Positions 1 to 6,938 of a stretch of DNA of 9,807 bases are shown here, in pieces. The notes beneath the pieces were generated by a model, which saw only the letters and a list, made by a program, of their open reading frames with translations, was not told the origin of the DNA and ran no database searches. The stretch comes from Candidatus Brocadiaceae bacterium. GTDB taxonomy: Bacteria; Planctomycetota; Brocadiia; SM23-32. The DNA lies in contig PWZK01000275.1 of NCBI GenBank assembly GCA_003567495.1, positions 1 to 9,807 on the forward strand, read 5' to 3'. The first letter of the stretch is position 1; the number at the start of each line of letters is the position of its first letter. The translations under genes were made by a program, and so were the position numbers.

Positions 1-1
1 C

Positions 2-112
2 GCACTGGAGCAGATAGCCGGGGCAAGGCTTATTAAGGAAGATGACATGGACAAATTTGACGAGCTTGACGAAAATATAGAGAAACAAATCGGCGAACTG
101 ATGGAAGGATGA
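2..112 (+). CDS. atpA: V-type ATP synthase subunit A, C-terminal fragment
   Basis: Only the last 36 codons lie in the window; the gene is cut by the left edge and ends at TGA 110-112. The readable peptide is acidic and helical, with an ALEQIAGARLIKE stretch followed by a run rich in D, E and K, and it ends LMEG. The tail alone would not identify the gene. The call rests on position: it is immediately upstream of, and co-directional with, subunit B, and A-B-D is the standard order in bacterial and archaeal V/A-type ATPase operons. Subunit A is the catalytic, ATP-hydrolysing subunit of the cytoplasmic V1 head. The symbol ntpA is used for the same subunit. Confidence is high from context and low from the fragment itself. 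Confidence 0.8.
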   Translation, partial: ALEQIAGARLIKEDDMDKFDELDENIEKQIGELMEG

Positions 113-130
113 CATTTTGGGCCGGATATC

Positions 131-196
131 ATGGCGTTTATCCCGTCCATACCGTACATTTCCGGTGGTAAGGGAAACATTAAAGATGTAATGTAA
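131..196 (+). other. possible 21-codon small ORF in the subunit A-B gap
   Basis: The 98-bp gap between subunits A and B contains an ATG (131) that runs 21 codons to TAA (194-196). The peptide begins MAFIPSIPY and ends GNIKDVM. Its stop abuts the subunit B ribosome-binding site, so ribosomes finishing here could in principle re-initiate at the TTG of subunit B. There is no good Shine-Dalgarno sequence before the ATG, and I recognise no homologue. An ORF this short arises easily by chance, so this is a low-confidence candidate rather than a gene call. Confidence 0.15.
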
Positions 197-197
197 C

Positions 198-206
198 GAG
201 GAGAGG
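198..206 (+). promoter_or_regulatory. ribosome-binding site supporting the TTG start of subunit B
   Basis: The purine run GAGGAGAGG sits 4 nt before the TTG at 211, or 7-8 nt from its GGAG core. This strong Shine-Dalgarno match decides the non-ATG start. The subunit B N-terminus that follows (MAKEYLTV) aligns naturally with the family. Confidence 0.75.
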
Positions 207-210
207 AAAA

Positions 211-1611
211 TTGGCTAAAGAATATCTGACAGTCAGGGAACTTGCCGGGCCGCTGATGCTTGTAGAGGATGTGGAAGGCGTAACCTACGGCGAGCTGGCG
301 GAGATAGAACTGTCCGACAAAACTGTTCGCCGCGGCCGCGTGCTCGACATACATGAAAACAAGGCGCTGTTGCAGATTTTTGAAGGCACATCCGGCATTA
401 AAACCGAGCAGACCAGGGTTAAATTTCTTGGCAGAGGCCAGGAGATCGGTGTTTCGTCCGATATGCTGGGCCGGGTTTTCGACGGAGCCGGCAAGCCGAT
501 AGACGACGGACCTGAAATCATTCCGGAGAAACGTCTGAATATAAACGGCAATCCCATTAATCCTTATGCCAGGGATTATCCCAACGAGTTCATTCAGACG
601 GGCATATCGACCATTGACGGGCTTAACCCGCTTGTGAGGGGCCAGAAACTGCCGATTTTCTCCGGTTCCGGCCTGCCCCACGCACGCCTGGCCGCGCAGA
701 TTGCGCGTCAGTCAAACGTTCTGGGCGGTGAGGCGAACTTCGCCGTAGTCTTTGGCGCTATGGGTATCACTTTCGAGGAGGCGGATTTTTTTACCACCGA
801 TTTCCGGGAGACCGGCGCCATGGAGAGGACGGTGCTCTTTATCAACCTCGCCGACGACCCGCCGGTTGAAAGGATCGCCGTGCCGCGCCTTGCGCTTACA
901 GTCGCAGAGTACCTGGCTTTTGAAAAGGACATGCACATACTGGTTATTCTTACCGACATGACCAATTACTGTGAGGCCGTGAGAGAGGTATCGGCCGCCA
1001 GGAAGGAAGTGCCGGGCAGGCGTGGATACCCCGGCTACATGTATACCGATCTCTCGCAGATATATGAGCGCGCAGGCCGCCTGAAAGGCAGCAAGGGATC
1101 TATTACTCAGTTCCCGATCCTGACCATGCCGGAGGATGACAAAACACACCCGATCCCGGATCTCACCGGATATATCACCGAGGGCCAGATAATACTTTCC
1201 CGTGTCCTGCACGGCGAGGGCGTGTATCCGCCAGTCGATGTCCTGCCGTCATTGTCAAGACTCAAAGACAAGGGGATAGGTGAAGGGAAGACCAGGGCGG
1301 ACCATGCCGACGTGATGAACCAGCTCTATGCCGCCTACTCGAGGGGCAAAAACGCACAGGAACTGGCCACAGTGCTCGGCGAATCCGCACTGAGCGAAGC
1401 CGATCTGAGATATGTTAAGTTTGCTGAAAGCTTTGAGCAAAACTACATCCAGCAGGGGGAGGGCGAGAACCGTAGCATAGAGGATACGCTAGGGATAGGG
1501 TGGCAGTCGCTGAGTATGCTGCCCAAAGGCGAGCTCAAACGCGTGCATGACGAGTTCATAGAGGAATACTATGAGGATGACGGCGGGAGCCCGGATGATT
1601 CCGAATCTTGA
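211..1611 (+). CDS. atpB: V-type ATP synthase subunit B (non-catalytic head subunit)
   Basis: This is a complete 466-residue protein, the normal family length. It starts at TTG after a strong Shine-Dalgarno sequence and ends TGA 1609-1611. Subunit B alternates with catalytic subunit A in the A3B3 head of the cytoplasmic V1 sector and contributes to nucleotide-site interfaces and stator contacts. The N-terminal beta-barrel covers roughly residues 1-75. The nucleotide-binding core follows, with the degenerate P-loop [10 protein letters not shown] at 151-160. That loop lacks the Walker GK[TS], as expected for B and unlike A. The [20 protein letters not shown] block lies at 271-290, and the ATPase alpha/beta signature PSLSRL at 346-351. 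The C-terminal helical domain has the usual YSRGKN segment, and the last ten residues are acidic. It is co-directional with A upstream and D downstream (51-bp gap). The same subunit is called NtpB in other nomenclatures. Whether the ion is H+ or Na+ cannot be told from this subunit. Confidence 0.97.
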   Translation: MAKEYLTVRELAGPLMLVEDVEGVTYGELAEIELSDKTVRRGRVLDIHENKALLQIFEGTSGIKTEQTRVKFLGRGQEIGVSSDMLGRVFDGAGKPIDDGPEIIPEKRLNINGNPINPYARDYPNEFIQTGISTIDGLNPLVRGQKLPIFSGSGLPHARLAAQIARQSNVLGGEANFAVVFGAMGITFEEADFFTTDFRETGAMERTVLFINLADDPPVERIAVPRLALTVAEYLAFEKDMHILVILTDMTNYCEAVREVSAARKEVPGRRGYPGYMYTDLSQIYERAGRLKGSKGSITQFPILTMPEDDKTHPIPDLTGYITEGQIILSRVLHGEGVYPPVDVLPSLSRLKDKGIGEGKTRADHADVMNQLYAAYSRGKNAQELATVLGESALSEADLRYVKFAESFEQNYIQQGEGENRSIEDTLGIGWQSLSMLPKGELKRVHDEFIEEYYEDDGGSPDDSES

Positions 1612-1662
1612 TCCCGGCGCCGGAAGCCGCTGCCCTCACAGCAATAACAAAGGTAATCAGAC

Positions 1663-2304
1663 ATGGCTGAAAGATTGCAGGTAAACCCGACGCGTATGCA
1701 GCTCATGCAGCTTAAGAAGCGGCTGAGCGTGGCCGTGCACGGGCATTCCCTGCTCAAAGACAAGCTCGAAGGCCTTATGGCGGAGTTTATGGAGCTTATA
1801 GACGAGTATAAGGCGAAGCGCAAGGAATTTGATCGCGAGTATCCTGAAGTCGCGCGTCTTTTCGTGCTGGCCGGGATAGCCGGCACGCGCGAGGCGGTTG
1901 AGGATGCTATCAGTCAGGGGCGTCCGGAGCTGACGGTCACCGAAACGAGCAGCAACGTGCTGAGTCTCCGGATCCCGCATTTTGAAGTGGAGGTGAGGCC
2001 GGGGGGCGGTTACAGTTTGTTTGACGCCCCGGTGGAACTCGATGAGGCCGTCGGCAGAATGGCCGGGTTTCTGCCCGAGATCCTCGCGATCGCCGAGAAA
2101 GAGCACGCGCTGTGGCTTCTTATGAAGGAGATTGAAAGCACGCGCCGGCGCGTTAATGCACTGGAATATATAATGATACCGCGTTTTCGCAGAACGGTGA
2201 AATATATACAGTCGAAGCTGGACGAGAACGAGCGCTCAAACATTACCAGGCTGATGAAGATCAAGGATATGCGCCTGGAAGAGGAGCGCAGCCAGCGGGC
2301 ATGA
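1663..2304 (+). CDS. atpD: V-type ATP synthase subunit D (central rotor shaft)
   Basis: This is a complete 213-residue protein, a typical family length, with ATG 1663 preceded by AAGG at 1649-1653 (spacing about 9) and TGA at 2302-2304. Subunit D forms the long coiled-coil axle that turns inside the A3B3 head and, with F, couples to the membrane ring. The N-terminus carries the family hallmark VNPTRMQLMQLKKRL at about residues 6-20 followed by GHSLLKDKLEGL. The C-terminal third returns as a second long helix containing RRRVNALEYIMIPRFRRTVKYI, another hallmark. The central segment (about 85-125) is the small variable beta hairpin. It is the last gene of the ATPase operon: the next gene lies 100 bp away on the opposite strand. 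The membrane subunits (I, K) must lie upstream if the common I-K-E-C-F-A-B-D type of order holds. Also known as NtpD. Confidence 0.96.
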   Translation: MAERLQVNPTRMQLMQLKKRLSVAVHGHSLLKDKLEGLMAEFMELIDEYKAKRKEFDREYPEVARLFVLAGIAGTREAVEDAISQGRPELTVTETSSNVLSLRIPHFEVEVRPGGGYSLFDAPVELDEAVGRMAGFLPEILAIAEKEHALWLLMKEIESTRRRVNALEYIMIPRFRRTVKYIQSKLDENERSNITRLMKIKDMRLEEERSQRA

Positions 2305-2404
2305 ACGACGCCTTAACAGCGCATTTCAACATGACAGGAACTTGCGGTCAACCGGCCAGAGCAAAGGAAAAAACCGCCGTACCGAACCCCCGAAATCAAT
2401 AAAA

Positions 2405-3532
2405 TCATGGCCGGCCGGTAAGCAGTTTGTGGGCCTGTTTTAGTTGACGTGGTATTTCTATGTCCTGCGGACAGGCCTCCACACACTCTCCGCACTGCAC
2501 ACACGCCATGGCGGGCTTTTTATCCTTTTTCTTCTGTTTGATAATCCTTTGATAAGCCTGCGATGCAGCTTCCTCAGCCCCATAAACCCGGTATAGGTTG
2601 GCATGTCTGAAAATCTCCGGTATGGCAACTCCATGCGGACAGGGCAGGCAGTACTTGCAACCCGTGCAGTATAAGTCCGCCATGTCTTTGAGCTTTTTAA
2701 CAGCCTCTTCGGTATCTCTGATTTCTTCCATGCTCAGGGGTTCCGACCGGGCCGCCACTTCCAGGTTCTCTTCCACCTGTTGCATCGTGCTCATTCCGCT
2801 CAAACCTACCGAAACATCCGGGTTGGTCAGAACAAACCGCAGCGCAAGTTCCGGGGTTGATTCTATGGTGTCGGGAAGTTTTTTTGCGAACTCACCGCCC
2901 GTTTCTCCCAGACGTCCACCGCCCACCGGGCCCATAACTACGACACCTACATTTTTTTCTTTGGCGCGAGCAATGCCGGCCTCAAGGCTTCTGTCAAGCA
3001 AATTGTATTGCAGCGTAACTACATCAAAAAGATCGGTATCTATCAGCTTGATCAGGTTGTCGCAATTGTCGTGAAACGAGAAGCATATATGACGTATCAA
3101 CTCCTGATCCCGGGCCTTGAGCATTTCGCGATAAAGACCGTCCGTCCCGTCCACAGATTCAGTGAATTTTTTCCAGTTTAGCCCGTGAAAATTGTATACA
3201 TCGATATACCCGACCTGCAACCTCTCCAGTGAATTTTCCAGATTTTTCCACCATCCCGACTTATCGCTCTTGTCATAGTGGGGATTTTTGGTTGAAACAA
3301 CCACGCCGTCCCGCCGCCCCTTGAGCGCTTCTCCTACAACATACTGGCTGTCTTGCCTGCAATAGCCGACGGCGGTATCTATGTAATTAACACCTTCTTC
3401 CAGAGCCCGGTGGATCATTGGAATCGCTTCCGAACGATCTACCAAACCATCTTCTGTCATGGGCAGGCGCATGGCGCCAAAACCCAGCACTGACGTTTTC
3501 AAACATGTCCTCCCAAGAATTCGATATTGCAC
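2405..3532 (-). CDS. aldo/keto reductase with two [4Fe-4S] cluster motifs
   Basis: This 375-residue soluble protein starts at GTG 3532-3530, with GGGAGG 6 nt upstream on the minus strand, and stops at TGA 2407-2405. Residues 1-270 form an aldo-keto reductase TIM barrel opening with the typical YRILGRTCLKTSVLGFGAMRLP. The catalytic tetrad is readable as D52, Y57, K82 and H116. The SLERLQVGYIDVYNFHG block and a C-terminal GLSGMSTMQQVEENL are also present. Residues 285-358 add a ferredoxin-like extension with C289-C292-C295-C298-P and C344-C347-C350-C354-P, enough for two [4Fe-4S] clusters. Barrels of this class usually use NAD(P)H; the clusters suggest electron exchange with another carrier, as in many anaerobes. 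The physiological substrate is unknown. The gene stands alone, convergent with the ATPase operon and downstream of the c-di-GMP gene, and it has its own promoter. Confidence 0.93.
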   Translation of the reverse strand: MQYRILGRTCLKTSVLGFGAMRLPMTEDGLVDRSEAIPMIHRALEEGVNYIDTAVGYCRQDSQYVVGEALKGRRDGVVVSTKNPHYDKSDKSGWWKNLENSLERLQVGYIDVYNFHGLNWKKFTESVDGTDGLYREMLKARDQELIRHICFSFHDNCDNLIKLIDTDLFDVVTLQYNLLDRSLEAGIARAKEKNVGVVVMGPVGGGRLGETGGEFAKKLPDTIESTPELALRFVLTNPDVSVGLSGMSTMQQVEENLEVAARSEPLSMEEIRDTEEAVKKLKDMADLYCTGCKYCLPCPHGVAIPEIFRHANLYRVYGAEEAASQAYQRIIKQKKKDKKPAMACVQCGECVEACPQDIEIPRQLKQAHKLLTGRP

Positions 3533-3540
3533 TGCTTGCC

Positions 3541-3546
3541 TCCCAC
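3541..3546 (-). promoter_or_regulatory. ribosome-binding site deciding the GTG start of the aldo/keto reductase
   Basis: GGGAGG on the minus strand lies 8 nt before the GTG at 3532. It fixes the start at a codon other than ATG. The resulting N-terminus (MQYRILGRT) matches the family's usual first strand. Confidence 0.7.
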
Positions 3547-3575
3547 ACTTTTAGTTAAAATAGTCCTGTCTCTCT

Positions 3576-3605
3576 ATTTTATCAGAACACGCCACCGTTT
3601 GTCCA
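3576..3605 (-). promoter_or_regulatory. sigma70-like promoter of the aldo/keto reductase gene
   Basis: On the minus strand TGGACA (3605-3600) and TAAAAT (3581-3576) are separated by 18 bp, giving five of six matches to consensus for each hexamer. Transcription would begin near 3569 and leave a leader of about 37 nt before the GTG. The call is a consensus match only. Confidence 0.5.
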
Positions 3606-3664
3606 TTCACAAGTCACATAACCCGATATGCATCGAGTTTTTCCAGCCCCAGACCATTTTTATT

Positions 3665-3688
3665 CGATCCCGATAGCGATCCCGATAG
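3665..3688. repeat. two perfect tandem copies of a 12-mer
   Basis: CGATCCCGATAG occurs twice head to tail, followed by a partial CGA. It lies in the gap between the c-di-GMP gene and the aldo/keto reductase gene. No protein is convincingly encoded across it. It looks like a dispersed intergenic repeat, but other copies cannot be seen in this window. Confidence 0.7.
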
Positions 3689-3729
3689 CGACTTCGGTTA
3701 TTGCTACATAAACCCAGATTAGAACGCCT

Positions 3730-3755
3730 GCCTGCCTGTCTGCCGCCAGGCAGGC
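3730..3755. repeat. GC-rich palindromic hairpin (REP-like)
   Basis: GCCTGCCTG (3730-3738) pairs perfectly with CAGGCAGGC (3747-3755) around an 8-nt loop. Extra CCTG/CAGG units on both sides allow alternative registers. It lies 15 bp beyond the stop codon of the c-di-GMP gene, so it could protect or end that transcript. No T-run follows on either strand, so it is not a standard rho-independent terminator. It resembles a repetitive extragenic palindrome. Confidence 0.6.
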
Positions 3756-3769
3756 TGCAGGCAGGGGGT

Positions 3770-6535
3770 TCACTGAGAACTTCCTTCCGCAGGGGGGGGC
3801 TCCCCGGTATCCTGTAACACGATAAGCCATTTCGCCGGGTAGGATTTTCCGGTTTCAACCTTCAGCATGAGCCGGCCCGTCTGCCGGATATCCGTATGGC
3901 CTTCCGCAACCCCGTTGATGTTGTGCTCATTGACCGGCCTTTCGGGGCGGTCACTTGCGCCTTCCTTGTAAATGCTGATGGTCAGGAAACTCAGTGCGCC
4001 TCCCTCGGCCGCCCACAACAGACGCCACGGCCGGGTCAGGTTGAGGTTTTTGATCCACTGGCTCTTGCCGCCTTCCCACTGTGCGATTATATTCCGTTCT
4101 TTCCGGATAAGCGCCGTTTTGGTCTCAGCAAAGGGGTCCGCGGTTTTGCCCTTTTTGGTATCCTTTTCCCTTTGCTTTATTCTGCTGAGTATGCTCCATG
4201 TTCCCCGGGACATCGAGGTGAACCTGGCGCCTATCACATAAGGATACTGACCGGATCCTTTACGAACGTTTCGCACCTGTGCTTTGAGAGTCTGGGGAGG
4301 CCGGTTCCGGCCGATTTTCAGGTATATCTGGATCTCTTTGTCCGGTTTAAGATTTTCTTTTGACAGAAAGCAGATCCCGTGTTTGCTGAAGTCTTTTACG
4401 GGGAGTGGAGGGGCCTTTTTCCCGTGTTTTCCGCGACCGAGCTGCGGGAGGGAAAACGAGGTCTCGTAAGCCATGTACACGCCGGCGTTTTCGCAATAGA
4501 TCCTTTCCACGCTGCGGCGATTTTTGGTCAACTTCCGGCCCGCTACGCCGGTCTTTTCCCCGCTTTTCCCCAATTTCTGCTCCATAACTTCAATAAACAC
4601 GTCCACCAGGCTTGGATCGAACTGAGTGCCCGCACATCTCCTCAGCTCGTCAAACGCCGTTTTGGGAGAGACGGGTTTCACATAAGCTCGCTCGACGGTC
4701 ATCACATCATAGGCGTCTGCGATGGACGTTAGACGGGACAGCAGGGGGATGTCTTCTCCCTTCAACCCTTCCGGATAGCCGCTGCCGTCCCACCATTCAT
4801 GATGGCAGCATATGAGATCGGCGACATGGGCGATCTCTTTAATAGAGGAAGCGATTCGATATCCCCGTACCGCATGGGTTTTAATAAGATTCCACTCCTC
4901 ATCCGTGAGCGGTTCGGACTTGAGCAGTATCTCTTTTGGGATAGAGGCCTTGCCGATATCGTGCAGTGAAGCCAGCAGGGCAAGTTTATCCATCTCGGGG
5001 GGGGCGAGGCTAAGGCGTTTTCCCACGGCCCGAACCATCTTCTTGAGGCGCAGGGCATGTTCTTCGGTCTCGTGGCTGTTGGCGCCCAGAACGCCGAGCA
5101 GGCCACCTAACACCGCCCCACGCGCACTGTTCCCTTCCATCAGCTTGGTTTTATACATCTGCTCCTCAGCCTTTTTATAGACCACGTCCATGTCCTCTGA
5201 CGCGTCTTTTTTCGTCGCATAGCCGGTGGCTACCGATACCGGGAACGGATCATCTTTCGTTTCCTCGCATAACTCCTGTATCCGGGCGCATATTTTTACC
5301 GCCCTTTCCTGATTGGTCTGCGGCAGAAGTATAATGAATTCGTCGCCGCCCCAGCGCACGCAGATGTCTTCGTCCCTGCAGGATTCACCAATGATCTCGG
5401 CCGTCTTAGTGAGGAGAGCATCCCCCTGCCTGTGACCAAACGCATCATTAACCAGCTTCAGGCCGTTCACATCGAGCAGTATGAGGCTAATAGGAAGTTG
5501 GCGCGCCACGTTCAGCCTCCGCACTTCCGCCTCGAAAAATGTGCGGTTGTAAAGGCCGGTCAGTTCATCATGATACGTAAGGTATTTCAACCGTCGTTCG
5601 GCCCGCTTCCCCTCTATACCGTGAGCGATGATTCGGCCGAAAATATCTATAAAGGACAGTTCACTCTTTGTCCATGTTCTCTTTTCTGTTAATGAAACGA
5701 GTGCAAAAAACCCCGATATCTCATTTTCGATGGTAATCGGCACGCACAGCAGAGACTTTATGCCGCGACGGCTGAGTTGTTCTTTGTCTATTCCTTTTGT
5801 CCCTGAAAGCGCGTCAATGTCCGGGATAAGGACGTGTTTTTGACTCTGAAACTGTTCTTCCAGCCATGGCATGTCATTCGGCAAGATGCTGACATCCGTG
5901 CCCTGTTGCTTGGATGCTTCCTCACTGTGCCATTTAAAGAATTGACCTTTCTGCTTCTTGCTGTCTGAAAACACAACTACATAACTGCACTCAAGTTTAA
6001 ATCTCTTGCCGACCACTTCAACGCAGCGTTGGATGCCTTTGTCTTCATATCCCTGTTTGGGGTCCAGGATGTTGCCCGGCGCATCAGAGAGTAATTTTTC
6101 AAATTCAAGATGCTGCCGCACCCGCTCCTCCGCCCTCCTGCGCCGGGTGATATCCATTATAATCCCGTTGAGATGGATCAGAATGTCACCATCAAAGGTG
6201 CCAAAACTCCGTTCATGCACCCACCTGACAGAACCGTCCTTGTGGCAGAGCCTGTATTCGAAATCTACGGTCTTTTTCGCAGATATAGCGTCCTGGATGT
6301 GCTTCTTTACTTCCGCACGGTCTTCGGGGTGTATTAAGCTTTCATAGCTGATCACATTATGGTCAATAAAATCGGACGGTGGGTAGCCCGTCAAATTCTC
6401 GATCTCATCTGTGAAGTATTTTATAGTAAGTTGCTGGTCGTTGGCGCGCAGGTAGAATACGCCGGGTATGTTATCAAGCAGGCCCTGGATTTTTTTTTCT
6501 TCGTCTTGCAGGCCAATCAGATTCTCTTTTTCCAT
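3770..6535 (-). CDS. PAS-GAF-GGDEF-HD-GYP-PilZ cyclic-di-GMP turnover protein
   Basis: The protein has 921 residues, starting at ATG 6535 after GAGAGGGG. An in-frame ATG at 6697 is rejected because a promoter lies between. No membrane segment or signal peptide is seen, so it is cytosolic. Modules: PAS about 16-130 (ending IIMDITRRRR); GAF about 150-308; GGDEF 314-465, with intact GGDEF at 396-400 and the inhibitory RxxD at R387-D390 exactly five residues ahead; HD-GYP 487-655, with H525-D526, H554, H578-H579, D607 and GYP 586-588; PilZ 668-790, with RxxxR at R674-R678 and DxSxxG at 715-720; then a beta-rich tail to 921. By family knowledge it can make c-di-GMP, degrade it and bind it, under sensory control. 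Motifs for both enzymes look intact; which dominates cannot be read from sequence. Targets such as motility, adhesion or polymer secretion are unknown, as no such genes lie nearby. Confidence 0.93.
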   Translation of the reverse strand: MEKENLIGLQDEEKKIQGLLDNIPGVFYLRANDQQLTIKYFTDEIENLTGYPPSDFIDHNVISYESLIHPEDRAEVKKHIQDAISAKKTVDFEYRLCHKDGSVRWVHERSFGTFDGDILIHLNGIIMDITRRRRAEERVRQHLEFEKLLSDAPGNILDPKQGYEDKGIQRCVEVVGKRFKLECSYVVVFSDSKKQKGQFFKWHSEEASKQQGTDVSILPNDMPWLEEQFQSQKHVLIPDIDALSGTKGIDKEQLSRRGIKSLLCVPITIENEISGFFALVSLTEKRTWTKSELSFIDIFGRIIAHGIEGKRAERRLKYLTYHDELTGLYNRTFFEAEVRRLNVARQLPISLILLDVNGLKLVNDAFGHRQGDALLTKTAEIIGESCRDEDICVRWGGDEFIILLPQTNQERAVKICARIQELCEETKDDPFPVSVATGYATKKDASEDMDVVYKKAEEQMYKTKLMEGNSARGAVLGGLLGVLGANSHETEEHALRLKKMVRAVGKRLSLAPPEMDKLALLASLHDIGKASIPKEILLKSEPLTDEEWNLIKTHAVRGYRIASSIKEIAHVADLICCHHEWWDGSGYPEGLKGEDIPLLSRLTSIADAYDVMTVERAYVKPVSPKTAFDELRRCAGTQFDPSLVDVFIEVMEQKLGKSGEKTGVAGRKLTKNRRSVERIYCENAGVYMAYETSFSLPQLGRGKHGKKAPPLPVKDFSKHGICFLSKENLKPDKEIQIYLKIGRNRPPQTLKAQVRNVRKGSGQYPYVIGARFTSMSRGTWSILSRIKQREKDTKKGKTADPFAETKTALIRKERNIIAQWEGGKSQWIKNLNLTRPWRLLWAAEGGALSFLTISIYKEGASDRPERPVNEHNINGVAEGHTDIRQTGRLMLKVETGKSYPAKWLIVLQDTGEPPPAEGSSQ

Positions 6536-6542
6536 ATATCCG

Positions 6543-6550
6543 CCCCTCTC
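6543..6550 (-). promoter_or_regulatory. ribosome-binding site fixing the start of the c-di-GMP protein
   Basis: GAGAGGGG on the minus strand lies 7 nt before the ATG at 6535. The predicted N-terminus then leads straight into the PAS fold. The alternative 54-residue extension (ATG 6697) has no comparable site and starts upstream of the promoter. Confidence 0.75.
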
Positions 6551-6571
6551 ATCCAAAGATATACATATCCT

Positions 6572-6616
6572 GAAGGAAAAAAACGGGTCCGATCCTTCCG
6601 GCAGATGCTTTACCCG
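6572..6616 (-). promoter_or_regulatory. terminator-like hairpin with alternative pairing in the c-di-GMP gene leader
   Basis: On the minus strand CGGGT (6588-6584 as its plus complement ACCCG/CGGGT pair: arms 6612-6616 and 6584-6588) closes a stem. Inside it CCG pairs with CGG around GAAGGAT, with an asymmetric 10-nt bulge. Seven T residues (6583-6577) follow at once. A second pairing is possible: GAAGGA (6598-6593) with TCCTTC (6577-6572), which would exclude the first. Hairpin plus U-run plus a competing stem is the layout of an attenuator or riboswitch expression platform. The stem is short, and no known aptamer is recognised. Confidence 0.35.
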
Positions 6617-6634
6617 CCAAACGTGACTACATTG

Positions 6635-6663
6635 ATTGTAAACGCTTCGGCGAAAAAATACAA
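6635..6663 (-). promoter_or_regulatory. sigma70-like promoter of the c-di-GMP gene
   Basis: On the minus strand TTGTAT (6663-6658) and TACAAT (6640-6635) are 17 bp apart. Four of six and five of six bases match consensus. The predicted start site near 6628 gives a leader of about 93 nt ahead of the ATG at 6535. Its location also argues against the longer ORF start at 6697. Confidence 0.5.
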
Positions 6664-6768
6664 CTGGAGGCGGTATGGACTGTTTATGATCGGCCACCGA
6701 GCCTTGCGGATTGTGATATGCGGGTTATGTGCCGTCCTTGCAGGATGGGATGGGAGGTGGCGTTTTCC

Positions 6769-6787
6769 CCCGGGGTTTCACCCTGGG
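6769..6787. repeat. short GC-rich hairpin
   Basis: CCCGGGGT (6769-6776) pairs with ACCCTGGG (6780-6787) with one mismatch and a 3-nt loop. It sits next to a G-rich stretch (GGATGGGATGGGAGG, 6753-6767 approximately). No T-run follows, so it is classed as an intergenic palindromic repeat rather than a terminator. Confidence 0.45.
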
Positions 6788-6805
6788 CTGGTATGTAGTA
6801 TCCGG

Positions 6806-6817
6806 TTAGGCGCCTAA
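6806..6817. promoter_or_regulatory. 12-bp perfect palindrome, operator-like
   Basis: TTAGGCGCCTAA is fully self-complementary. It differs at one symmetric position from the palindrome at 7479-7490. The shared pattern TTA(A/G)GCGC(T/C)TAA has the central-CG dyad seen in many LacI-family operators. No regulator gene is in the window. Confidence 0.3.
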
Positions 6818-6865
6818 TATGCTGACACTAACAACAAATTGTAGGTGTGCGAAAAGAATGGTAAC

Positions 6866-6893
6866 CCAATATCCAATACCCAATGTCCAATGA
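6866..6893. repeat. four tandem CCAATNN heptamers
   Basis: CCAATAT, CCAATAC, CCAATGT and CCAATGA follow one another without gaps. The five leading bases are invariant and the last two vary. It is a simple direct-repeat tract in non-coding DNA, too short and spacerless for CRISPR. Confidence 0.8.
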
Positions 6894-6938
6894 CGAAGGA
6901 GCGACCGAAGCAAGCGCTGAAAGCGCGATATGTTATAG

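Noticed and set aside
712..1212. 166-codon open frame on the minus strand inside subunit B
   Set aside because: It is antisense to a well-conserved ATPase gene, has no recognisable domain and no initiation signals.
2305..2404. intrinsic terminator between the convergent ATPase and reductase genes
   Set aside because: Only 4-5 bp stems with large loops (for example GCGGT/ACCGC) and no properly placed T-run were found.
6572..6628. c-di-GMP-I (GEMM) riboswitch
   Set aside because: The leader lacks the conserved GEMM core and tetraloop-receptor sequences I know; only a terminator-like stem is supportable.
6536..6697. 54-residue N-terminal extension of the c-di-GMP protein from ATG 6697
   Set aside because: A plausible promoter (6635-6663) and a good ribosome-binding site (6543-6550) lie inside it, and the extension shows no domain features; ATG 6535 leads directly into the PAS fold.
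6866..6893. CRISPR-like array
   Set aside because: The units are 7 bp, directly adjacent and without spacers; it is a simple tandem repeat.
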